A DNA stretch of 64,000 nt from Lutjanus erythropterus (lineage: Eukaryota; Chordata; Actinopteri; Lutjaniformes; Lutjanidae), in contig CM034597.1 of NCBI GenBank assembly GCA_020091685.1, positions 6,210,532 to 6,274,531 on the forward strand, in the 5' to 3' direction. How positions within the stretch are numbered: position 1 is the first letter of the stretch; every line of letters begins with the position of its first letter. Positions 14,131 through 27,085 of the stretch are shown in pieces. A model generated the notes under the pieces. It saw only the letters and a list, made by a program, of their open reading frames with translations. It did not search any database and was not told the DNA's origin. The position numbers and the translations under genes were made by a program.

Positions 14131-14500
14131 GCTCTCCTCTGTCTTATTTCCTCATCCAGCATTTGTTACGTTTCAGAGACTCCGCAACAACATCAGCACC
14201 CACTACACAACGCATCACCTTCTCATGAACGCACCATTTTCATGGATTGTACCAACTTCTACGAAGTTATTCCTCTACTCTCTCTGATTTCTGTTTCACG
14301 GACATTCTTAGTACTTTGTATAAAATGACCTCAAACATAAAAACTAAATATTTGCGACCATCAGGGTGCTTATTCTCATCTGAGCCTTACTGTTTGAGCC
14401 ACTAGATGGCAGTATGACATCATTTATCAGATAGTAATGACTTGTATCTTGAACTGTTCACTTTGATTCTTTTTCAATAAAACGTGTATTAAAAGGATTA
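14131..14500 (+). other. med8: med8 3'UTR with poly(A) signal
   Basis: Non-coding sequence after the med8 stop. AATAAA at 14476-14481 is followed by a T/G-rich stretch ('ggttctgt'). The cleavage position is inferred. Confidence 0.6.
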
Positions 14501-17500
14501 CTTGGTTCTGTAATGAATACACTTAAAATATTATTTAAGTAATTTACTCTTAAATATTAATACAACAAAGATTGTTTTTCTGTGTACACATTTTCAAAAT
14601 ATTTTTTTGATCCTTTGATAATCCTAAACAAGTAAACTGGTTTGCCAGTGGTGCCAGACCTTTTTCTTTTTTAAATTTACAGTCAGGTGGTTGATTTGCT
14701 CAGTATTATCCAAACTGTAGCAGGTGTATCAGTGTGTTGGCGTGGACGGGACAGTAGCCATCAAATGACCATCCCAACATTTCAGACACACACCATGATC
14801 TGTATTTCTGCCCGTTCCTTCTTCTCTTGCTGCTCTCTGCCCATTTTGCGGCGGCTGTACCAAAGGTGAGAATAATGAGGGTGGACGTTGCTCTGTGTGG
14901 CCTGATAATGTCAAAGTGTTTAAGGGGGCAAATGAGGAAGTATCGGTGCTGACGTGTGAGGGGGGCCCTCTCTCCACGCCGGCTCCCTCTGTCCACTCCA
15001 ATCCCTGTCCCGCCGCGCAGCACAGTGACCGTGCTGCTGTCACAGCGTGCAGGCCCATGGCTGACCTACATACACCCTCTGTCCCCAAACAGGCAGACGT
15101 CTCGCTGCGTCAGCCGCCGCGGTCAGACGCTCTGCTGAGACAGCTCAAAGCTGCACAAGGTCACACTTGTGTCCACAGATGAGCTTTAAATTATAAACAA
15201 AGAGCTAACAGGCCACATCCTGCAGACCTCAGAGAAACAAAACAAGAGTTTTCTGACAAACTATCAGCCAAAGTCAAAGGATTCTGCTCTTTTTATCACA
15301 AACCACACTGTGTAGTTTACCTGAGTACTCGCCATTTTCAAAGCAAAAGTCTTTCCTGCTTTGCAGTGATTTCTTTTCATTTTAATACATCAAAATGAAC
15401 TTTTAAAGACTTGAGACTGAGGTAATCTGTCAGAGTGATCATCTTTATTTGTTATGCTGCATTGCCCTGCTGTGGTAACAGTGAAGAATAAAATTAAGCA
15501 GATATGATGGGATGGTGAGAAACTTATGATCAGGCTTTGGGAGTAACAGATTACATAATCTGGATACAAAATGTAACTGTATTTCACTGCAGTTACAGAT
15601 TAAAAACATGTAATCAGATTACAGATACATTTAGTATAAATAGGAATTATTTGTAGAATTACAACTTTAAAATTAAGAACAATATACTACCATGCACAGT
15701 GCACACACAGCAGCCAATTCATAATCATGGCCTCTAGAAAATTTGCTATTTTTGTCTTCAAATCAATCAGTCAATCAATCAGTTGATTGATATGCATAAC
15801 ATAGGAACTTATGGACATATGAACAAACTAATAAACCTAACAACAAACTCAAACAGCAAACTCTGAGAGCTGTGTATTATTAATTGACTATTAAATAAAT
15901 GTGTATCTATTTTGATAATCAATTTATCATTTTGAGTCATTTTTTCTGATTTCAGCTTCTTAAATGTGAATATTTTCTGGTTTCTTTACTCCTCTCTAAC
16001 AATAAACTGAATATCTTTGAGTTTTGGACAAAACAAGACAACTGAGGACATCGTCTTGAGCTTTGATCAACATTTTTTCACCATTTTCTTACATTTTACG
16101 TCTTGTTTTTGTCTACATCTCAGAAATATTCACAGAACATTTAACAGAAGATCAGTGGAAGACCTTAGTTATCTGGTTGGAACACAAAATGAAAGAAGAT
16201 CCGTGATGTATGGTGGCACAAGGTCATTCAAAACTTTTTAGACAAGTAAATAATTTTAAAATCAAGTCTAAAAGATACAGGTGATTGCAGCATCTGAACC
16301 AGCTGAAATTTTCTTATTGACTTTTTGGGTAAACCAGTAAAAAGGGAATCACATTAGTCTAAACAGTTAGTAATAAAAGCGTGAGCATTTTCTGCATCTT
16401 TCAGAGTTTAAAAGGGTCTAACCTTGGTAACATCTCTAAGATAAAAAAAGAAAGTTTTAATCATGTTAAAATGAGAAATACAACATTTAAATCAATCTAA
16501 AATCAGAATCTGTTACATTCTCATTTAGTTTTAAAAAGTTCTCCCAAACAATGTCAGTGAGATGGACATCAGTGTTTTGTTTATTGTGTTTCACCAGTTG
16601 ACACCCAGGACAAAATCTGCTCTGTATTGTGTATCTTCAGTTGTTTTGACAATAAAACTACTAAAGGACAATGCATTGTTCTGAAATCATGACTAACAGA
16701 ACTCGGCTGCAAACGGCATGACTCGTATTAATATTTGAAGCCTCTCTGGGTCGGGTTCTTCAGCATCTCTGCCTTTATAGCATCTTTCAAATTTTTATGG
16801 GAGGATAATTTGGTTTATGAGGCAGGGCTGTTTCTTGCTACGTGCCAACCATGCAATGGCACAGGGCCCCAAAGCCACAAGGGGGCCCCAAAAAGTGCAG
16901 AGATCAGTGGAGAAGCTCTGTCACACGTCCCGACAATGACAACATGAAAATAAAATTATTGCCTGAACTCTCAGTGTGACTTTGGCTGTAGAGAAAGGAG
17001 TCAATGCATCTAAACCAGAGTTACACATTAGTCTTCAACACATTTGTTCCTGACATTATTTATCATCGTTGTCTTTAGGTTTAAATTGCTGGGGTTTAGA
17101 TCAACTTTAGATGTGCACCTTAGAGAATCTGGAATCGTTCCACCATAGTCTCAGTTCTGCACAGGACCCATAAAAAGCTAGAAACAACCCTGGTGTGAGG
17201 CACAGATACAAGTGGATCAGTCATGTCATGTCTGAAAAATATAGAGAGAAGTCAATATAAAGATATATCAAACCCAAGCAAATGTTTTTTGAATTAATTA
17301 ATTTATGTTAGGTCTGTGACACTGATTAAAAAGGCATAAAATAAAGATTGTACAACCTGTAAATCTAAAACTTTTGAACTTGGTCAGATTCCCCACCCAG
17401 TCTTCTCTGTTTGTGTACTCAGTGATCCCTGCCTCTGAGGGACACACAGACCATGAGGGGTCAGCAGTGTCTCACTGTTGGGAGGCATCAGACCCGAGAC

Positions 17501-18733
17501 GTCCTGTAACAGGGAGTTCATTCATACAGGCACTTTTAAATCTTGGTAGACATATACACAGTGTTAGAAAACACCTTGACAAAAATAATTACCACATAAT
17601 GTGATTTAATAACATTTATGATGCATTTTATGGGTCCAAACACCACTTTCAGATATGTGCAATGAGTTAATAGAATTACATTATGACATTATTTCAAATG
17701 AAATTGTTTCATGCAACTGTTACTTAACATAATGCTATAAACCTTTTTTGTTTTCAGATCATTTATTCGATTTTTTTTATTATTTAAATGCACCTGTGCT
17801 GCACTTTTGTATCCTTACCATGGTGCTGAAAAAAAAATCCATTGTAGTTTTTTTTTTTTCAAAACTACTTCCTGTGGAAACATACGCTAACAGATGAGCA
17901 CTTGACTGTGATGTTGGACCGCCCACACCAGGTGACCCTCAAGACCCAGAAAAAAAGAGGCAAAGATAATCTTTTCTTCTGTTTCTTGCGTGTCCTCACC
18001 AAACAGCTCAGTAATTTTGTATTTTGAACTATATTTCAAGAATAACTTGAGATTAACTGTTGAACTCATGGATATTAGATGCTAGAAGTCGAAGCTAACA
18101 TAGCAGACCTTGCTAGCTGCTGTTTATCTGCAAAATTAGCAACAATGTGATTTCTGCAACAGTTTTAGGTGTTGCTGTAAAGATCTTGTGTTGCAGTAGA
18201 GACAATTTCAAGGCAAACAAATGGAAACTTCAGTATTTTTCAACCTGAAGCCTAATTTCATGTTTTTGTGTTGAAGTGACTGATGCAAACAACAGTTTTG
18301 CAGTTGCTGAGCGGGACCACAATGTGATGCAGTTAAATGTTATATTATTACCCCTTACCATTAACAACACAAGTTGCTGCTTTATTTTAGTCATTAATAT
18401 GATTTTTAAATGCAAACATTACTACAACGCAAAATGATTTTACAGGTCAGAACTGCAATATCTGTCAGAAAAAGCAACATATTTTCTTTAGTGTGTATGA
18501 ACACAATTAACATCTGAGGTACTGTCTAAATTTTCCATTGAGCAGCAAAAATCCCCTATTTTCTATTGTGTCAGTATTTGCAATGATGCACAAAGTTTGA
18601 ACAAAGTACATTTAAACATCTTAAAATTTTGTAGAAAATGCATTTTTGTCCTTACCACAACATTACCTTGTGTTAAGAACCAATGTATAAGAACAAATGG
18701 TGAAAACCATGAAAAACATAAACTTATTCAAGA
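14501..18733. other. Intergenic interval between med8 and pbx1, left part; no gene recognised
   Basis: A moderately GC-rich block at 14640-15190 looks unique and could be regulatory, but its overlapping open frames on both strands show no known domain. A family A copy (reverse) lies at 15880-16105. The rest is AT-rich with scattered repeat debris. Confidence 0.5.
15880..16105 (-). repeat. Family A repeat, reverse copy
   Basis: In reverse complement it shows TTGATCAAAGCTCAAGACGATGTCC, GTCTTGTTTTGTCC, ATATTCAGTTTATTG, AGAAACCAGAAAATATTCAC and AAGAAGCTGAAATC, the family A order. The CRE-like motif is decayed here. Confidence 0.7.
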
Positions 18734-19448
18734 TTAACACTAGAAGTGTCAGAATTCCATAACTACTAAAATGGCCAAGAGCGGTCATTTTTACCCCAAA
18801 ACATAAGTTTGTAAAGTTTATATATTTATCAATATGCATGCCATTATGTGTAATAAACCTTAACGATTTTATATATTCACACCTGTTTCACATTTTCACT
18901 CAGAGCCATCACAAAAAATATTCATAGCCTACGGGAAAAAGGCTGGAAACTAGTACAAAAATAAAACCAAAGAAGTTGGAAACATTCCTATTTGTAATAA
19001 ATAAGTGTTCTTTGTTTGAAAATTTGAGAGCTTTAATACAAAAATTCAGTAAGTTTTAGGTGCTGAGACAAAAAGTGTTACAACCGACCCAGGTCTCCCC
19101 TACTATATTTTTAATCCTGTCTAATTAATTAATTATTTGTATTCTAATGTCAGGAAATTGGAAATAGTGAACACTTGTGAACTTTGATTGACAGAGACAA
19201 TGATAGTTGCTAAGCAACCAAGATGCATCTCCAACTGTGCAAAAAGTAACAACATCAATTTCTGTGTGGTCAGTATGACCGCCTCTGGCTGAAACAGGTA
19301 AAAATTCTTTGCTTTTTGTGTAATTTATATAAAAATATTTTAAATGAAAAGACAGACAGTTTTAGGAAAAGTCAGCAGCATTGTGTTTTTAATTCAAGTT
19401 TTTACACATATAAATTTGAAAACAGTCTGTTGGCTGTTTTAGTGTTAA
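18734..19448. mobile_element. piggyBac-like non-autonomous element flanked by TTAA
   Basis: Left end is TTAA-CACTAGAAG followed by a subterminal GCGGTCATTTTTACCCC. The right end in reverse complement is TTAA-CACTAAAAC with a subterminal GGTCAGTATGACCGCC nearby. TTAA at both borders (18734-18737, 19445-19448) matches piggyBac target-site duplication. No transposase frame is present, so a ~700-bp MITE is the simplest reading. Confidence 0.5.
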
Positions 19449-20950
19449 ACCACCTTCTGTTTTCACTATTAATCTGAATATGAATTTGAAATCGTAAATG
19501 AAGGTTAGTGTGTGTCTGAGATAGATGGAGAGGGAGATAGTAGAGTCTCATCCAGTGTGTTGAGTGTGAGTCTGAGCCTCTCTGTACAGGATAATGGGAA
19601 AACTCAATATGACAGCTGCCTCCTAAATTACAATATACAGTGTGTAGCAGGGAACACAGAGCAGGGGGAACTGGGCAGTTTGTGTTACCTGACACAAATC
19701 CATCCTGACACCATAATCAGCATTGCTATCTTATGAAAAGACAGGATTTCCCTGTAAAGCGACACACTGCGGTGACCGAACGTGTCAAACGACTTCATGT
19801 CCAGAGACGCGCGGAAAAAAACAAAACATTTAAGAAGATGAAAACTCAGACGCAAAACTCAAAACAAATTAGCTCCCAGCTGCATGAGAATGGACATGAA
19901 TGATGCTACTTTTGTTGTCGGATGGGGCTGCGATAATTATTGCAACAGCAGTGGATGTGAGCGTCCTCCATCATCAGTCCAAAATATTGTTTTGTCTCAT
20001 TTTTGATTCATGTTTTGGAGAGATAACTTTCTGGTTTCTTTAATAAGAGCATCTCCTGGCACACTTTTAAAGGCTTCCCTCTATAATTGAAGAACATGAT
20101 AAGGTCCATATCTTGCTCATTATGGAAGCTTTAGGCAAATATAAAGAAACAGTTTACAGCCTTAAACTCCCACACCCCAAATGCTCCAATGTAAGGCAAA
20201 TTCTAATTCAAATATTCCACGGTTGAAATAACTTGAAAGGCTCCGATGACGCACGCTGATCTGTGAAATCTTTTCCAAATGTCTTCTTTATGAAAGTTGG
20301 GATCAGAGGAATTCATTAGAGATCTGTGGGTGGCATAGGCAACACGAGACTGAGGCTTTCCAGCGGCGAGTCTTTGCCAAACTGAACCCTTTCCAAATCT
20401 GAAATCTGCAACACTGACTGGAACACACCCACTATCACTAATTACTTGACCCTATTCCTGCAGAAGTGCTTTCTTTTTTGGAGTTATTTTGTGATTCACT
20501 TGAGATTTATCAAAAGAGAAGAAGACTTCACTGTAATACGTCGCTGTAAAAAAATACGCCCAATTTATAACAGCAGTGTGCCATTCTTCCTAATTACAGG
20601 GAAATGCTGTAAATTTTGATTGATTTTGAGAACTTTGATGAAGTGATAATTCCTGTTGAACCTCATCATCCCTCATTCCTGAGGAGGAAAGCATCTCTTC
20701 CCTCACTCCTTTATTTAACTTCTTCAAGATAAAGACTCTTGTATTTTGTTTGGTCTCCAAGTTAAAATAAACCTTTTGTTATACAGTGCTGCCTTTGAGT
20801 TTTAAGTTCATCATCTTTTTGTTTTAGAGGTTATACATTCTTAATGTAAAACTGATCTAATTTCTAGATCTCAATACTGAAACATTAAGATCAATGACAC
20901 ATTATTTTATAAAATGTATGTCTACAATTTACAGTTGTTTTTATTAATAA
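19449..20950. other. Intergenic sequence with possible conserved non-coding stretch
   Basis: About 20060-20760 lacks the repeats that fill the rest of the interval and is less AT-biased. No exon was recognised. Candidate regulatory DNA only by absence of other explanation. Confidence 0.3.
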
Positions 20951-20954
20951 GAAG

Positions 20955-21345
20955 AAAACTGACAACAGTGAAAGTATAAATACATAAATACAGTACATAC
21001 TGACATGATTTCACACTCTATGGTACAATATTGTGAAAAAATTACAGTAATAAACTGTGACAGTAAATCACTGCAGTGAAACTGTAGAAATACAGCATAT
21101 TACTGACATGATAACTACAGTATTACACTGTAAACCTCACATTTTATGGTACAATGCTGTAAAAGAATTACAGTAATAAACTGAAAGTAAATCACAGTAG
21201 TACAACTGTAAAAATACAGAATATTACTGACATGATAGTTACAATATTTCACTGTAAACTTCACGTTTTACAGTACAATCCTGTAAAAAGAATTACAGTG
21301 ATAAACTGTTAAAGTAAATTACAGTAGTACAACTGTAGAAATAGG
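20955..21345. repeat. Tandem repeat, ~125-bp unit, 3 copies
   Basis: The landmark ATTACAGTRATAAACTG recurs at 21041, 21167 and 21292, a spacing of 126 and 125 bp. The phrases 'tactgacatgat', 'cactgtaaacctcac' and 'acaatgctgtaaaa' repeat between them. Rich in TACAGTA/TACTGTA complementarity. Confidence 0.75.
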
Positions 21346-21549
21346 GGTATAATAATGGCAACTCTGCTGCCTGTGGTTGCAGTGGTGTAATTTCACAGGG
21401 AAATTTGTTACAGTGTTGTTTCATCATCATAATGTACAGGGTTTCTCCTTGAGACAAAGCCTCTCCATTACGCCTCGCCCTCAGACCTCAGACCTTCATC
21501 GTCTGCTTCAGTAGCCCTTCCCTCAGGCACATGTGTGGTGCCTCAATGC

Positions 21550-21551
<2 letters not shown>

Positions 21552-21585
<34 letters not shown>
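21552..21585 (+). repeat. (GT)n microsatellite
   Basis: About 17 uninterrupted GT units. Confidence 0.97.
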
Positions 21586-21587
<2 letters not shown>

Positions 21588-21859
21588 CATGCCAGCAGGC
21601 ATTGACATAACTGATGCACATTATGCGTTGTGTATGAGGCCAGCCCTTTTATGAGCCTTGTTACTGTCATTGATATAATGTGAGCCCTGAGCAGCGCTGT
21701 ACGTATGTGCCACATGCATCATGGTCTAGTTCAGGATGATTGATATGAAGCTCCGCTGACGAGAGAGTTCAGATGGAAGAAACCAAGGAAGAACCAAAGA
21801 ATCAGTGTGGCCGTCCACTGCTGCGATTTCTTTTCTCACAGCAGTGTGCCTGAGAGTTT

Positions 21860-22975
21860 AGAGGTGGCAAAAGTACACACATTATGTACTCAAGTAGAAG
21901 TACAGTAACGTATATAAAAAAAAAAACTTTGGTAAAACTAGAAGTACAACTTCAACTTCTTTATTCAAGTAGAAGTGAAAAAGTTCATCCTCTGAAATCT
22001 ACTCAAAGTATAAAAGTCATCTGAAGGACACGTAAAGTTAACTGAACCTCACCTTTTCTCCACATCTGTTTCGTCTTGTTACATATTTATGTCGCTTTTG
22101 TCATATTACAGTTTTTACTTCATCTTCGTCTTGTTACGTCTTGTTACATCTTTAATGTCATCTTCATCTTGCTACGTCATCACCTTTTTACGTCTTTTAA
22201 ATAATTTTTGTGTTGTTACATCATTTTTGGGTTCGTCATATTTGTCGTTACACCTTTTACATCATTTTTGTCTTATTATGGCTGGTATCATTTTCATCTT
22301 GTTACGTCTTCTACGTCATTTTTATCATGTTAAATTGTTTTCGTCTTGTTACGTCCTTTACGTGATTTTCATCTTGTTACATCATGTTCATCTGGGGACA
22401 TCTTTCATATCATCATTCTGTCTTATGTCTTGTTACGGAATTTTCGTCTTATGTAAAATAATGTAACAGGACAAAAATTAAGTAATTCGTTGTGTTACAC
22501 CTCTCACATCACTTTTTCATCACATTTTTTAAATCTAATTTTTAACTTCTTACATATTCGTCTGGGTATGTCTTTTATGTCATTTGTGTCTTGTTACATA
22601 TTTTGCATTGTTTTCGTCTTACGTCTTTTCCTTAATTTTCGTGCTGTTTCATGATTTGCATTTTATTACGTCTTTTCTGTTATTTCCATTGTTACGTCAT
22701 ATTTGTCTTGTTACACCTGTTACATCACTTTCATCTTGTTATGCCTTTTATACTATTTTCGTCTTGTTACATCGTTTTTGTCCTATATTGGAACAAGGAC
22801 CAAGTCTGTTTTGAAACTGGAGGAGTAGGAAGTACAGATATTTGTGCTAAAATGTAGGGAGTAAAAGTAAAAGGTTATAGAAAAAGAAATACTTGAGTAA
22901 AGTACAGATACCCAAAAAATCCTTTTAAGTATATTAACAAAGTATCTATTCCTGGTTACTTCTCATCTGTGTAGT
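21860..22975 (+). repeat. Dispersed repeat family B with internal T-rich minisatellite, copy 2
   Basis: Same architecture as 2345-3420: GAGGTGGCAAAAGTACACACATT at the left, the CTTGTTACGTCTTTTACATCATTTTTGT-type array at about 22070-22760, then 'aggagtaggaagtacagatatttgtgctaaaatgtagggag' matching the same phrase in copy 1. Low-complexity open frames inside are not genes. Confidence 0.75.
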
Positions 22976-24290
22976 TTTTTTGCGCTTAGGACAAAACTGA
23001 ATTTTTATCTTTTTGCAAAGTAGCGATAAAACATTTTACAAATGTAAAATCCAGACGAAACTGTGTGTGTGTGCATTTTGATGATGACGATGTTCTCTCT
23101 CATAATTGAACACATCAGAAAGGGTTATTTTTCAGTTGATGTGCTTCCAGAAGACAGCGTGTACTGCAACGTTTAACCGTGCCAATACACAGAGATTAAC
23201 CCACTAGGGGGTCCGTGGCAGTGGGCTCCATCAATTTAATGTTTATGTTTTATGTTCTAAGACAGATCAGCTTCACTACAGCAAAACTGAAATCTCGTCG
23301 TACCATTGAAATTTCATCTTTTTTTTGTCTCTAAATCAATCAGCCAATCAATCAGTTGTACACGACAAAGGAAGGAGCAGCTGGACAAACTGATAAACCT
23401 AAAGAGATGCACCATTAATCTATTATTAATCTACTATTCAACTATTAAATGTATCTTATACAGTTCATCTCTATAGTGGCCAGTGCCCCCTCATGCCCCC
23501 CCTCTAGAAATGCCCCTGTATGTTAAAGGGACACTACATTTTTCTTCAATCAAAATTTTTCATACACAGAGAGACAGATTTTCTTATTACTTACGGGCAA
23601 TTCTGTAAAGCTTTTCTCACAAGAGGCTCAAAGAGTATAGTATGACAGCCACCGTTCACTTAAAGGAAACATGGGAAAATGATCTTAATGTATGTATTAC
23701 AGATGACCAATGGGATGATGCCTGTGAGAACCTTAAGCATCTATAATAGAATAAAAGCTATTCAACTCAATATTTTACACAAAGCCCATATGTCTTTTCA
23801 AATACAAAATAAAGACGGCTTGTCTCACCCATTGTCCGTTATCTTGCTGGAAAACACAGAGGTTTTGGCTTAATATAAGGCCAGAAATGAAAAAAATCTT
23901 ATTCATCCATCGAGAAGGTGTTCCTAAATGCATGTTAACTGGGGTATCAAATGGCTTCATTACAGAGAAATGTACTACTATCACTGAGAATCTTTTTAAA
24001 ATGTTCAATATTCAGTGTAAACATGTGCTTACTTCTAACCTGAAGAAGAGGTCACTCAGTAGAGTGCAGATTCCTGCCAGACAAAAGATGGTGAAGCACC
24101 TACTGCAATGTCACCACAACTGCCTGATGCAACCAGTCGAGACTTGAAAATGTCCACCAACATTAACAATGACGCCTACATACATTGTCCCTAGCTCAAA
24201 CAAGATTTCAGACTGAAGCAGTTGTTGATCGCTTGTGTTACTTTTGGATTTCTTAGATATAAAATATTGTGAAACTGCCTTCCACAGTGT
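22976..24290. other. Intergenic sequence with repeat fragments
   Basis: Contains a 'cagtgccccctcatgccccccctctagaaatgcccctg' fragment related to ones at about 27910 and 34540. No gene recognised. The frame at 23887-24147 has no known domain. Confidence 0.45.
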
Positions 24291-24293
24291 TTT

Positions 24294-24640
24294 TAGGGCT
24301 GCAATTAATGATTATTTTCATCATCGATTAATTGGTCGAGCATTTTCTCAATTAATTGATTAGTTGTTTGGTCTGTAAAGTCTCAGAAAATGGTGAAAAA
24401 TGTTGATCAAAGTTCAAGATGACGTCCTCAAATATCTTGTTTTGTCCACAACTCAAAAATATTCAGTTTAGTGTCAGAGAGGAATAAAGAAACCAGAAAA
24501 TATTCAGATTTAAGAAGCTGAAATCACAGTATTGTGACTCTGTATTGAAAAAAAAAAAAGACTGAAAACAATTAATTGATTATCAAAATAGATGCACACC
24601 AATTTAATAGTTGATAAATAATAGATTAATCATCGTAGCA
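24294..24640 (+). repeat. Family A repeat, near full-length copy
   Basis: The clearest copy. It opens AGGGCTGCAATTAATGATTA and carries AATTGATTAGTTGTTTGG, TGACGTCC (24420-24427), GTCTTGTTTTGTCCACAAC, AAGAAACCAGAAAATATTC, and ends TTGATAAATAATAGATTAATC. It serves as a reference for the family in this window. Confidence 0.85.
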
Positions 24641-24899
24641 TTGAGTCTTTGTTGTGCACAATTGATAGATTGACTGACTGATTGATTTAAAGACAAAAAA
24701 AATGTTGAAATTTCCACCCAGTGAAGCAGTCAGGATAATGAATTAGCACGTGTGATTAATCGACTATCAAAATAGTTAGCGATTAATTTACCATTCCATC
24801 AATAATCAATAAATCTTTCCAGCTCTAGTGTCAAGTATCAAATGTCAGTAAAAGATAACATTGCAATTCGCTTCATTTATAAGTTTTCAACTGTATGCT

Positions 24900-25290
24900 T
24901 TATTTGTTAATGATGAAAGAGTTGAGACAGTCCTGATTCTGCTTCTGATTGGCTGTATGTGTCCTCAGTGTGTGGACTGGATAATGATCAGTGCAGCCTC
25001 CTTGAAAAGCTGCACAGCATTTGTCACGGCGTAGCATGTTATCCAGCAGCCTGTTTGTTCGAGGAATCAGAAATTCAAAAGAACATACAGTGATTTCACT
25101 GCGAATGGGATTTACACCTTTTCAGCATGTAATGACTGAATCAGCTGCACAATGGCTTTTGGTTTGCAGGAGCACATGAATAAATTATACACGTCCGGCA
25201 CTTCTTGCCTTTCATTCTCTCACACAGTGGCTAAAAGAAGCCCTTTGATAGAAACAAGGAGGCTTCTCCATGTAATTACACTTGATCATG
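24900..25290. promoter_or_regulatory. Candidate conserved non-coding element downstream of pbx1
   Basis: Unique-looking block containing ATAATGATCAGTGCAGC, TAGCATGTTATCCAGCAGC and 'gaataaattatacacg', with no repeat landmarks or open frame. pbx1 is a developmental regulator of the kind usually surrounded by conserved elements. Conservation itself cannot be tested here. Confidence 0.3.
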
Positions 25291-25540
25291 TTTGCATATG
25301 TCACTCCCACAGTCTCTGTCACGCTCTCTGATTTTGGATGCTCCTGGGAACCTCTTCCTAATCCACAAGTTAATGTCTCAGCCCCTCTCCTCCTGTTTTC
25401 CCTCTTCCCAGGGACGGATGAATCGGAGGAGCAGAATCAGACATCCTGTCTGGTTTATCTGGAGGAGAGAGATAAGTGTGGATTCCGCCTCTTTCAGGGA
25501 ACGCACATTAACCATGCCTGGGAGGGAGTGCAGGGTGTGG

Positions 25541-25592
25541 GGAAGGAGAGGCGAGGGAGGGGTGGGGGTTGGGGGAAGGGGGGTGGGTGGCT
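25541..25592 (+). other. G-rich tract, G-quadruplex candidate
   Basis: At least four runs of three or more G separated by short loops (GGGAGGGGTGGGGGTTGGGG, then AAGGGGGGTGGG). The open frames through it are low-complexity. Confidence 0.55.
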
Positions 25593-25859
25593 GTCTGCCG
25601 GGAGCACACAGCTTTCACTCACTTCAAAAACTGTGAAAATGTCCCCTTCACACCCTCGGCGGCTCGGCCCAGCTCCGGCGCTATGTTAGTGGTGATAAAA
25701 TGCCTGCGTGCCGTAGCATAGTTGGAAGTGAGACGTGCAATGTTATCCAGAGGTGTTGGACTGACAAGTCTACAACGTGTAAACTTGTATCCTACAGTGA
25801 CTCCTGACCCTGACCCTGTTACAAACGTCTGGAGGAGAAAGTACACACAAGTTTTACAT

Positions 25860-27085
25860 GAAATTCAACCCAAAGTTGACAAAGACACATGAAACCTGAC
25901 ATGAAAAATGACAAAAACTGCAGTTTATGCAAGAAAAGAAACTATTTCTCTGGGAAAGCCAATGCCAGTGCAAATTGGGAGACTGTAAATCCATATCAGT
26001 ATCACTGTTCATTGTTATATCAAGATATTTTTCCACAATATATCAAGACATTTTCACATTACTACAACATACAAACTTATCACTTTACAACATGAAACTT
26101 TTCTTGTTCTAAAAATATACTATTTATCTTGTTATACCACATAAAGTTTCATGTTAGAAGAAGATAAATTACATTTTTATCACATGATAAATTATATTGT
26201 CACAACAGGATAACTTACATTAATATGATATGAACGTTTATCATTATAATGTGAAAACTTATATTGTTATAACATGATGATGTATATTGTTATAATGTGA
26301 TAACGTGCACAGTTATAATGTGATAACTTACATAACTTCAATAGTAATAATGTGACAAATAATATTGTTATAACATGATGATGTATACAATTATAGTGTG
26401 GTAATACCTACTGTTATAATGAGATTATGTATATTGTTATGACACATTTTAGCAAGTAAGTTATCACCTTATAACATACAATACTACAGGTTATAACATG
26501 ATAAATAGTACATTGTTATAACAAGATGTTTTTCATATTATAACAACATATTTTCACATATTATGACAAAGTTGTCACATCATGACATGAAATGTTTCCT
26601 GTTGTAATGTGATGACATATTTTTATAATGACACATTTTAGCAGTATGTTATTTTAACATGAAATGCTTCATGTCGTAACAAGATAAATAGTCTGTTGTT
26701 AGAACATCAAAAGTTTCTTGTTATAACAATGTTATCATGTTATAACATGAAACGTTTTATGTTATAACAATGTGTTACCATGTAATAACATGAAACTTTT
26801 CACATTATAGCAAGATAAATTATATATTGTAACAAGTTATGACAAAAAAGTGTCTTGTTATAATGTGATCTGGATCCATTTTTCTTTTTCTGGCGTGGAA
26901 GCAATATGCTTCCGTATCTTTCAGCTACTTTTCTCCACAAAACAAACAAACAAACAAACAAAAAAAAAAACAGGTTTTGCATTGGAATGAAAAAGACAAT
27001 ATTTTTTCCATTTGATACATTTTTACATACACAGAGATCTGAAAAGTTAAAACCTGTCAAGAAAAAGGCTCCTGTGGAGACCCTC
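25860..27085. repeat. Dispersed element with internal GTTATAA array, long copy
   Basis: The left flank (gacaaaaactgcagtttatg ... gccagtgcaaatt) and right flank (ttcagctacttttctccaca ... aaaacctgtcaagaaaaagg) both recur at 28700-28945, where they are almost adjacent. In this copy they are separated by about 0.9 kb of degenerate TGTTATAACATGATAA-type sequence (26100-26870). A (CAAA)n run lies at about 26938-26962. Confidence 0.7.

Noticed and set aside
14687..15182. Overlapping open frames on both strands (up to 119 aa)
   Set aside because: No recognisable domain, no clear splice partners, and both strands open together, as expected from moderately GC-rich sequence.
25282..25689. 135-aa + strand open frame
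   Set aside because: C-terminal half is translated G-rich tract; no domain recognised; a shifted frame is open as well.
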